Positions 33,355 through 43,700 of a stretch of DNA of 64,000 nucleotides are shown in pieces. Numbering within the stretch: position 1 is the first letter of the stretch; the number at the start of each line of letters is the position of its first letter. The notes beneath the pieces were generated by a model. The model saw nothing but the letters and a program-made list of their open reading frames with translations, searched no databases and had not been told where the DNA came from. Position numbers and translations under genes: made by a program. Location of the stretch: positions 1-64,000 of the forward strand of contig KN817621.1 in the NCBI GenBank assembly GCA_000827495.1. Reading direction: 5' to 3'. The stretch comes from Hypholoma sublateritium FD-334 SS-4 (lineage: Eukaryota; Basidiomycota; Agaricomycetes; Agaricales; Strophariaceae).

Positions 33355-35402
33355 TTAGAATAGCAGCATGGCGCAGGTTCCAAAAAATAGGGCGAATAAA
33401 GATAAGTGAGGCAACGGAGAGGATGTTGGTGCATTGGACAGATACGAGCCAATCGACGCTATCGTGGAGTTTCCGGAGAATAGAATGCCGTCCCCGAAGG
33501 CAACGAGGGCGGCGGAGGGACCCGGGAGCGTCAGCTGGCACCCGCTCTTGCAGGACATCTCGATAATCTGCAGATCACCCTCCAAGTCCCCGTTCGTGCT
33601 AACCGTCTGGCCTGCCCAAGATATGTTTGTCTTCTCGTAGACGTCCGGCGCGGTGAGGATCTTGATCTGCACCTTCTCGGCTACGCCAGATGGAACGACA
33701 AAGACCTGAGACACCCCTGCGTAGTTGATGAGCGCAAGGCTGGCGCGCTCCGCATTGGCGTTGTAGATTCCATAGGCGGCGACGGTAGCAGTGGGTGAGG
33801 TGATTGAATTATTGAGATTAAGGTCGATGATGATGGTACCGCCCTCGTATGTAGATTCAGCGAGGAAAAGAGCACCGTAATAGGGTGATCCCGTTCGCCA
33901 GCCTGGTTCTGTCGAGGTTTCAGGGGTTGGGGGGTCGAAGAGATTATATTGGACCCCAAATTCACGGGTGTGAAGGTATACCGCGCTGTAGTTCATTGAG
34001 GCAGACTTGAGGCCCGCGTCGATTGACCATAGAGCGGTGGCGAACTGTATTTGTTTAATCGCGTTAGTCATAAGAAGGGTTAGACGGCAACAAAGCACTT
34101 GCCGTTGCTGAGATGTTCGAGCCACCGCAAGCCACAGAATTATACTCAGTGAGCAGAACGGGAACGCCTTGTTTTTGAGCTTTATTGACCCCATCGGTCT
34201 GCCATCCAACAAAACTTTCGACTATTCAAGACTGATAAGAATAGTGGTTCTGAGTTTGAGCATCGGCGAGGACTCACGTACTATTCGAGTGCGTAGTAAA
34301 GTATGTGATATTGGTGTTATCGGGATCCTCGCCGGAACAAGCATCTTTTGGATAATGTTGCAGTCTATTAAATTTGACAAATTTAGACCACGTACGTGGC
34401 ACAGAAAAATGCGGAACTTACGTATAAAACTTATAAGGGTACTGGTCTAAACCGGCACTAAGAACATCATACAAAGTCCTGTCCTCGTTATTAGCGTCGC
34501 ATATGTTGAGTAGAATCTCGACATACCAACTACAGCAAGTCGTTGGACCACCAACAATTTTCTCATCCTCTGCGATCGCGCCGATTCCCTTTAATGATTC
34601 AAGAGCAACGCCAATTTCGGGGATCTGTTACACCATTGTCAGATGGCACTTGACAGTTAAAGGAGACAAACAGAACATACATAAGCGGAGATATTGTACG
34701 CGTCGCGCTCGCCATGACCGGCATAAAGGTCTGGTTCATTTCCAAGCAGTAAAGCGTCTAATCTATCACCCAAAAGCTGGCGCGCAGTTGAAGCAAGCGT
34801 TTCTACATTCGTGAAATTGTCTGGGGTCCGCATGCTCAGGCCAATGAGGAATTGCATAGGGCCAACCTTATCCGCCATTCCGTTCAGAATCTCAAAGAAC
34901 ATGGGGCCGAAATTGACGGGGATATCATTGAAATAGGGATCGGCTTCTGCCTGCTCCAAAACGGATGTCATGGTGGGGATGTAGGTTGAACTGACTGTCT
35001 GTGTGAGATACGTTCCTGCAAGCTGTAAGTACAACAACTCACCCATCCATGCCATTGCCACCAATCCTGATCCTGAGAGGTTTGGACATCCGAGCCGCGA
35101 GATTGTGCATGTAGTTCTGCATGGCTGTTGGCTGCCTGCTCACAGACTCCCCCCCTAAGAACGATACACACTCATTAGATAAATGATTCGAATAATTACT
35201 GCATGTTAAACGTACAGAGTGTATCGAAAGGGCTCAATTCAAACGAAACACCGATGAAGTGGTCTTCTATCACATTCATGAGGGCACTCGCGGGGGGATT
35301 TTCAGGAAATGTAACATTGAGAGATGCCGGTGAACTTGCGTGGGCGCCGTTGAAAGCAGAAAAGACTGTCAATACAGACAGTATTAGGTAGCTTGTAGAC
35401 AT
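33355..35402 (-). CDS. GH79 beta-glucuronidase-type glycoside hydrolase, copy 2 (551 aa)
   Basis: Eight exons: 35216-35402, 35043-35154, 34681-34990, 34527-34624, 34422-34478, 34282-34364, 34103-34221 and 33355-34044. Exon lengths equal those of the neighbouring copy except exon 5, which is one codon shorter; the GC-AG seventh intron (GCAAGT) is shared. Signal peptide MSTSYLILSVLTVFSAFNGA; acid/base Glu in GNEPDLY (about 185), nucleophile Glu in LLTEYNSV (about 308); same C-terminal hydrophobic tail. Divergence is highest in exons 1 and 4 and lowest in exon 8. Both copies look functional. Together with copy 1 it forms a head-to-tail tandem pair. Confidence 0.9.
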
Positions 35403-36320
35403 TTGCATAGTATCTCATCGGCGCACGGCCAGAAAAGCTCAGGAGAGGCCGCGGATCGGGATAGGGAGGGAACGCCTGGGAGTACAAGTTCGACTCACGC
35501 ACACGACTGATATACCTCCCCGGGCTGAGTGATGTCAGCGCTTTATCATCCGGAGGTAGGGATGGCTCCGCGCGTCAGAAACAGAAGAAAAAGCCGCATT
35601 CGTGTCGGTGGTCATCAACGTCAGGTACTGGTCAGGTTACAAGCGCCGAAGTAATAATATGTGTCGCAAGTTGCCCACGGTCACGATTCAAATATTCAAA
35701 CTTTCCAAGGCTTCAATGCGCTCAGCCCAAAGCCTCGACGTTCAACGTTCAACGCTGGAGGCTTGGATCAAATTGTGTGATACGTGAGCTGGCCATCATC
35801 AAGCACTGTCATCTTTCTGCCAATGGCCTAATGCCGCCATCCTAGTTCAATTTGCTGCACCCCGTCTACACAACCTGAAGTGACAAATATCATATGGTGA
35901 AATGATTTTGATTTTCGGAAAATGATTGTCCCGCTAGCAGCCGCTAGGACTGCGCAGCGCTGCTTCTCTCTCAGATGTACCATCAGGTGTGAGTGCTGGA
36001 CCAATATCTGTTCCTCTCCAGATCCTCATGTTCCACGGGTCGGAGCCAGCCACACCACACCACGCACTCATATTCTCTTTAATCGAGAGAGGCCGGCGCC
36101 TGAGCTTTAGATCTTGGCGTTCATTGGGTTTTTATTCCGCAGCCGTACCTACTTACTATCTGCCAGCCTTATCTGATAGGCACAATTTTATTTTGAGTAA
36201 GAGCGTGTGAAGCAGGGTCGAAATCTCAGATCTTCAGGACGGACCCATCAAGTTGTCCGATTGTCGTCCGACAACATTCTACAACAATCGACATACAACT
36301 CCCCATCTATTCTGTATCTA
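35403..36320. other. Divergent promoter region between GH79 copy 2 and the methyltransferase
   Basis: 918 bp without coding signal. The first 110 bp resemble the upstream region of GH79 copy 1. Confidence 0.55.
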
Positions 36321-37466
36321 ATGGTGACTGAGAACAACGGGGGGTCGTCTTATAACCCGAACTTTCCGTTACACCTTAATATCCATCCGTCTACCATCCC
36401 AACGGCACATTCAGCGACGTTCGCTGACGCGGCAACATTGGATGCGCAATTCGGATGTGCTGCGCAGGAAGCGTCAATCCTACAGTATGGAATTGCAGGC
36501 AGAGTCTGGTGAGCTTTGCATTTTATCAAACAAACATCCTGAACTGAGGATATATCTCCGCCACAGGGAAGCCTCATATGCCATGATTTTGTACATTCAA
36601 CCACCCCAGAACATTGAATTTGATCCTCCTTTCATCAACACTGACCGAACTTGTACTTCGACGAAGTACTCTATGCTAGAGCTTGGCTCCGGGACTGGCC
36701 TCGTCGCTTCTACTTTATTAAAACTACTCGATCCTGCGCGCGATCACATAATCGTGACTGATCTCCCTGAGGTGAGTCTTTTCGTTAGACCGAACGAGGA
36801 TGAGTTCAGTAATAAAACAACGCATCAAGGTATGTCCATTACTAGAAGCGAACCTCCGTCCAGTATCTCTGCATGCCGATGTTTCTCGGAGCTCGGCCGT
36901 TACAATTATGCCGCTGTCTTGGGGAAACTATTACGACGTTTTGAACCTCCCTAAACTTACCTCTCTAACGCACATAATCTGCAGCGACCTAGTCAGTTCA
37001 TTCAGCTTAAAATTATGATTGTTGAGTGGTTTATTTACAAAGAAACCAGGTCTATTTTCCTGACCTCATGGGCCCACTTCTCCGATCTTTGTTACACCTT
37101 TCTTCTCCCCCCTTTAGTACTCCGTCGGCTGCTTATGCCGGTCAAGGCAATCCGACCGTCATCATCTCGTACAAGCTTCGAAGCTTGGTGAAGGAGACCT
37201 CGTTTTGGTCTGCGTTCGGGTTGTGGTTTGCCTTTGTTCCCGTAGTAGCACGGGAAATATCTGAAAATGGAGAGTGGACGCGGTTTGGCAGCGACTCCGA
37301 CGACACAACATTTATCTTTGTCGCGCATCGCCGGCCGGAATCATTTGATTGGAATATACCTCTCCTCGACGAACAGCTTCTGGCAGGAACGGGTGCTCAT
37401 GGCACAGACTCTCCGAAAGGAGACGATACTTTCGAAACGTTGCTCTTTATGGCGCTTGACCAATGA
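36321..37466 (+). CDS. Class I SAM-dependent methyltransferase, METTL21/EFM-like (323 aa)
   Basis: Four exons: 36321-36508, 36567-36771, 36830-36991 and 37050-37466; all three introns are 58 bp. Motif I is MLELGSGTGLVASTLL; the next acidic strand is HIIVTDLPEV; then PLSWGNYYD and the post-I motif IICSDLVYFP, followed by PTVIISYKLR. A SWG segment and a DLVY-type motif after the SAM fold mark the seven-beta-strand protein-lysine methyltransferase group (METTL21, yeast Efm6/Efm7), which modifies translation factors and chaperones. The substrate cannot be told. The C-terminus carries an extra about 60 residues. Confidence 0.83.
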
Positions 37467-37689
37467 TTGTATTTTCTACAATTTAAATAAAGTAGGTCAA
37501 ACATTCCAGCGAGTTGAATTGAGTGAGACTCATTTCGCTCTCTTTCGCGGCGCATAGATATGTTGCACAAACCGTAGCTAACTGGCGTGTATCAAAAATC
37601 GCGGGTAGGAGGCCAGTTAACGAATATGTTGCATATGTGGTACAAAACACGAGATCGAATGTTCTTCGGAAAATATCAAGGACTGCCGG

Positions 37690-39458
37690 CTAGTGACCAT
37701 GACCGCCGTGAGCATGCCCTAAGAATCTTTGGTTCCCGTTCTCAAGCAGCCCCAGAGACTTGTTGTAGTCGACTATTTGCGGCTTCTCATATCCAGGGGG
37801 AGCATACGAGTGTGGGGTTATTCCAGGTGCCTGCTTTGTAGCAATCGTCACGGGTTCCGACAAAGATAAGGGATATTTGCCTTCAACCAGCGTCGCACTG
37901 ACCGCCTGCACGAAGCCCGCCGCTTTGAAAGGGAAGAGGTCCAGCGAGTACTACGAAAGAAAGACGTAAGTCACCACTGCAAGATCTATGATTCAACGCA
38001 CTCTAATGGTAAAATTGGGGAACTTGAAGCTCGGCTTGAGCGTTTTTGCCACTTCAACCTCCCCTTGAAGTACCCGTTTATTCGGCGTGCTGCTCCCGCC
38101 TTCCCATGACTGCCAGAAGTATGCGATGGACGAGTTCTCGTAGAAGTGGTTGTCTGACCGCCGCGTGCCGTTGTCGTCGGTTGCCTCTAACCCGGTCGCC
38201 ATGGACCTTCGTAGCAGCAATTGAATGGCACTTGGCTCAGCCAGGATGTCCAGAGCGTGTGTATCGTCGCTGGTCAAAGTCATGACTAGCGGAATGGGGG
38301 ACCCCACGGCATAGCAAAGCTTTCCAAAAAATTATACAACTTGATAGAAATGGGGGCGAGATAGGACATATACTCACCGGCGTTGCAATAGCTAGCTGTC
38401 ATGATTCAAAATATTAGAAGAAGTAAACAGGAAGTAAGATACACTTACAGTACAGGTGACTTCTACTTCCTTTGCATTGAAAAGTGTCCCTTTAACCTGG
38501 ACGGGTGTTAATACCTTCCATCCCTTCGGGTCGCCGCCAGGCCCTATGAGCAGACTCCCATCCGAGTACGCCATGCGCCTCATCGGTGAAGGGGCCTCAG
38601 GAGAAGTCATGGGCTGGTATGCCACATTGGTGACAAGTCTGGTCTAAAGATGAGCAACGTCCTCGCAACTCCCGCGCGGACGAGGGTACAATCAAAACTG
38701 ACGTTTGGTTCACCCTCAAAAATCCTCGCTTCACAGTGATGATAATCTTGTAATCGATATAAGCAGGGCTCGCGCGTTCGGTGAAGCTAGGCGGGAGACG
38801 AAAATCCGACATCTTCACGGGTTCCCCGTCTTTGACATTCACCTCGACAGGGAGCGTGAATTCGAACGGCCACAAATGCTTCCCTCCCAATTTGCTCTCC
38901 TTCCCGGACGGCGTCCACAACGTCTTCTCTTGCTTAAGAAATATCTCTTCTTCTTGCCCCACGAAGGTTGTCCCTCCTTGGATCTGTGTAGTATCTTGTC
39001 AAAACGTACAATCTCCACGGATAAGATGCTCCATCCTGCAGAAGCTCACTAACCCTGATCGTGACTCCCTTGCATCCCTCCGCCTTATCCAAATCGAGCT
39101 CGACGCGCCCTGCGATGACATCACCCTCGAAGAACGCGGGCAACGACGCGGGTGTCGACGCACGGCTCTTGACGAAAAGCTGCAGCCATCTTTTACCCTT
39201 CGCCGTCTCGAGTGCGCGGCTGCACTCCGTGCGTAGCACCTGCGACGGCGCGGTCGGGGAAGCCGACGGTAGCCGCGCAGTTGGTGAAGCAGAGGGTGGA
39301 GGAGGGGGTGGATCTCCCTGCTGCCCGTGGACGAGCGTATAGCTCGGAAGCTCCAGATCATGGCCGGGCCCAGGGGAGGGACCAGTGAACGCAGGTGGAC
39401 CGGCCGGCAGCGACAGGCTTGCATTCTGCGTCTCCGTCACAGTCTGCGTTTGCGACAT
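37690..39458 (-). CDS. Alpha-arrestin-like protein with PPxY motif (490 aa)
   Basis: Six exons on the minus strand: 39054-39458, 38703-38983, 38449-38638, 38378-38395 (18-bp microexon), 38002-38319 and 37690-37950. Arrestin N-domain: LQLFVKSRASTPASLPAFF, GDVIAGRVELDLDKAEGCK; then LWPFEFTLPVEV, PPSFTERASPAYIDYKIII and VKRGFLRVN; C-domain VTCTLAIATPLCYAVGSPIP. Close to the C-terminus is APPGYEKPQ, a PPxY motif of the kind bound by the WW domains of Rsp5/NEDD4 ligases, so the protein is probably an adaptor for ubiquitylation and endocytosis of plasma-membrane transporters. The N-terminus is Pro-rich. The ATG at 39458 (AACATGTC) has a better context than the in-frame ATG at 39545, which would add 29 residues. 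The last residues are His-rich (HAHGGHGH). Confidence 0.85.
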
Positions 39459-40771
39459 GTTGATATTGGTGTCTGGATCTTCGTCACACTCGATCAGCAA
39501 GGGCTCTGCTGGGACAGAGACACTCAAGGGCATTCGCCAATCCACAGATAAGGGCGTCGTGCAAATTCTCCCAGCACATGGAATGTGTCACAGTCTGCCG
39601 CCTTTGGCCTTCCTGTGATTGATGTGGCTCGACGCCGCGTGCGACAACGCTGAATGTTGTCCTATGTTGTCGCAATCAGGAGATATCGCACAGCCTTGGG
39701 AATGGCGTCGATGGCCTATTTGAAAATCCTATGCAGTCCCTGGGAAGAAGAGTGGGTGACAGTCCTCGATAAACACCATTATGCGCACCTTATGTCCCGC
39801 ATGGAGCATCTCGTGCCCTTACCCCTAGCTATTTTTGAGAGCCGTCTTGGCTACATATTCCCCATCTGCGTCTATAATTGACCAGGTGACATTGAGATGC
39901 CATTGAGACCCGAAGCGCGTCATATGCACACATCTCCAGTTATTTAGCTCAGAACTGATCCTGGGGCGTGTAAAGCGAAGCCTGACCTATCAAGGTTTGC
40001 GCAGAAATTCGAGCGGATGATATCCATGTGTAAACAGAGTGTCAGAGTGTTCCGAGTCCGCTTTTGACGCGTGTAAACCCGTTCTACACAAGCTAACACA
40101 TTGAGAAGGAAGTGATTGGTCCGAATATCAGAAGTGAGGAAGCACGTCGAGCGAGCACCAAAAACTAGTAGAAGACTCACCAATCTCTCATACCAAAGTG
40201 ACTCCCCCTTTACAACACACCGAGGTCGCCCCGGTTGAGTACCTGATATCCGAAAGACCAAATATTCAATGCAATCGCTCCAAGTCAAAACGACGAAGAT
40301 TATCCCGGCCTATGTGCCAGAGCTAAGTTGAGATAACCTGTCCCTGTCACAGGGCCTGACCAATGCCCAGCCTTCCCTGGCCTTCTCCGTTTCCCAACCT
40401 TGTCCCAACCAGCAGAGTTCATGCCGCTACTGTTACTGAGGCGGTGAGTTGGCCGATAGACGGTGGCCGTCCACCAGAGTTAACGAATCCAGTGCGATCG
40501 CACGCTATCGAGAACACGAGAAAGAGAGCGACGAGGGAAAGGGAGGCATGGCTTAGACACTGACGAGCTTTGGGTCAAGCTGGACGAACGCCAAAATCAC
40601 CCAAAATGTCACGGTTGCTTTATGGCCTCGGCCCTCGTGACCAGGCGGTTTGGCCCGGGTCCCGTTGCGCGTCCGTTCCTCAGGCCGGGCTTGCGATCTT
40701 GCCAGTACTTACATCAATGGGTCCGCCTCCCTACCTTTCGTGTCCTTCCCTCGAAATTCGTCATCTGTGTC
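39459..40771. other. Divergent intergenic region between arrestin and ABC transporter
   Basis: 1.3 kb with no convincing coding frame on either strand; it must hold both promoters. No strong TATA was seen within 100 bp of either ATG. Confidence 0.55.
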
Positions 40772-43700
40772 ATGCCCGACGACGCAAAGACCGAAGCGGA
40801 TTCCAGTCGCGAGGGATTTATATACGCTGCCAAGCAGTACCAAGAATCTCTTCATCTACAAAAGACACAACGTTCATGGTTAGTGGTTAGTACTACGTCA
40901 TGGTGCAGGGTGCACTCTCACAACATATGTACTAATCCCCTACCTAAGGTGGTTGAGAGTTCCGTTTACCTCGAACAACCCCCCCCCTCCTCCAGCAAGA
41001 TCTCTCGATGATCCTCTCTTGATCCCCGAAGCTACAGCAAACTTTTTCAGCCTTGTAACGTTCCAATGGATCACTCCGCTACTCGATCTCGGCTATGCTC
41101 GACCCCTTGAAGCCCCAGATCTCTGGAAATTGCAAAGCGATCGAGGAGCGGCAATTGTTGCAGACAAGATAACCGCATCCTTTACCCGTCGTCTTAAGGA
41201 GGCTGATGAGTACAACAAAAAGCTCGCAAATGGGGAGATTAAGCCGGGCCTGAAGGGTATCTGGTGGTCTATTCGAGGCAACGGAGCAGCGAAGGAGCGC
41301 GAGTGGAGACAAAAGACGGGTCGGAAGAAGGCCAGTCTCGCATGGGCTTTGAACGACAGTGTTGCATGGTGGTTCTGGTCTGCTGGTCTTCTCAAAGTCG
41401 TAGGTGATACGGCACAAGTTACAAGTCCACTGGTCGTAAATGTACGCCAATCAATTGATCGTCATTCAATACCTCTCCCTCTAAATTACAATAACATCTA
41501 GGCCATTATCAAGTTCGCCACCGAATCGTATAGCGGACACCGACTGGATACACCCATCCCAGCGATATGGGTCGGTATTGGCCTCACGTTCGCCCTTCTC
41601 GCCATGCAGTTGATCACTTCGCTGTGCACCCATCACTGCTTCTACCGTAGTTCATCAGCTGGTGTTCTCCTGCGTGGCGGTCTTATCACTGCTGTCTATG
41701 ACCGCTCTCTAAAACTAACATCTCGTGCTCGATCAACTTTGACTAACGGGAAATTGGTGAATCACATCTCCACAGATGTGTCGCGAATCGACTATTGTTG
41801 TGGATTTTTTCACATAGTTTGTTTTCCTTTCTCTAATACGTTGAAATTGTCTGATATCACACACCCCAGGCGTGGACTGCCCCCATTCAAATGGTCGTCT
41901 GCCTTATCCTCCTGCTCATCAATCTGGGACCTTCAGCGCTTGCTGGATTTGCATTCTTCATCCTCGCAACTCCGGTGCAAACGTATGCCATGAAGAAGCT
42001 GTTTGCGCTTCGACGCCGGAGCATGGAATGGACCGACAAGCGAGCGAAACTTCTGCAGGAGCTGTTGGGCGGTATGAAGATAATCAAGTTTTTCGCCTGG
42101 GAGATTCCATTCCTTGCGCGCATCTCGGAATACAGGCAGAAAGAAATGAAGTATGCATTTTGTACCTCCAGGCCATTCCATCTTACTAACACTACGCCAT
42201 TAGGTATATCCGGACATTGCTACTGATTCGCGCTGCAAATAATGCAGTCGCTATGAGCATGCCAGTTCTCGCATCTGTGCTGGCTTTCATCACATATTCC
42301 GCCACAGGCCACACCCTCGAGCCAGCCGTCATTTTTACCTCGTTGACGTTGTTCACACTGCTCCGACTCCCACTCACGTTGTTGCGTAAGTCAACAATCT
42401 TGGTTTAGTAAACAGGACTAACTCGCCCCGCAGCCGTGGCCTTCAGCTCCATCGCCGATGCTGCGAACGCCATAGGGCGATTGTACGGCGTATTCGAAGC
42501 CGAGCTCCTCGAGAAAACGCACACCGTCGACACGACCATCGAGTTCGCCCTCGAAGTCAAGGGCGCTTCATTCACGTGGGATTCACCGCCGCTGGACGAG
42601 GACTATGCGAAGCATGCCAAGAAAGGCGTGCGGATGATGCAGTCTTCTAAGGCAAAGGTAAAAGCGGCGGAAAAGGCTGCCGTGCGCAAGAAACATGGTG
42701 AGGAGCAGGACGAGAAGGTGAAGAACGAGGAGGAGCGCGTCTTCAAGATCAAGGAGGTCACCATGAACGTCCCGCGCGGGAAGCTTGTTGCTATCGTCGG
42801 CTCTGTAGGCAGCGGAAAGACGAGTTTGCTGCAGGGTTTGATCGGGGAAATGAGAAAGACACAAGGAAGCATTGTTTCTGGTGGAAGTGTTGGGTATTGC
42901 CCACAGAGCGCCTGGATTCAGGTAGGCACATCTATTCGCATTCTTATGGTGGTCTGACCCCGCCATTAGAATGCCACTATCCGCGAGAACATCTGCTTTG
43001 GGCGGCCATTTGAGGCTGCGAGATACTGGGATGCCGTGCGCGCTTCGTGCCTGGAACCCGATCTTGAGATGCTCCCCAATAGTGACCTGACGGAAGTCGG
43101 CGAGAAGGGTATATCCCTTTCCGATGGCCAGAAGCAAAGAGTGAACATCTGCCGCACTATATATTGCGACACTGACATCCAAATATTTGATGTGGGTTTC
43201 CCGCTTTTACAGCCTTTCTATTCTCTCACTGAACGGGGAAGATTGAATTGCGTTATAGGATCCCCTCTCTGCACTGGATGCCCATGTCGGCAAGGCCGTC
43301 TTCCAGAATGTCCTGCAGAAGAGCCTCACCGGGAAGACGCGCATCCTCGTCACGCACGCCCTGCACTTCCTTCCCCAGGTCGATTACGTCTACTGTATCG
43401 AGAACGGCACCATCGCCGAAGAGGGTTCATACGCGGACCTCCTGACGCGCGGCGGCGAGTTCTCGCAGTTCATCACTGAGTTCGGGTCGAAGGAGGAGGA
43501 ACAGGAGAAGAAGAAGGAAAGGGATGAGGATGCGATCGAGGCGTTGGATGACGACTCAACAGCTGCGCTCAAGGCAGCGAAGACGAAGGAGGAAAAGATG
43601 AAGAAGGCCGTCGCCGGGGCTGCGCTGATGCAGACGGAAGAGCGGAATACGGGTGCCATTGCGTGGCCGGTGTACCGGGACTACATGAAGGCGGGCCACG

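Noticed and set aside
30534..35402. GH79 pair as an assembly duplicate
   Set aside because: The copies differ at many positions in exons and introns, including intron lengths and one codon, so they are true paralogues.
42583..43182. 199-codon minus-strand frame inside the ABC transporter
   Set aside because: Covers NBD1 exons and an intron on the opposite strand; the plus strand carries Walker A, signature and Walker B motifs.
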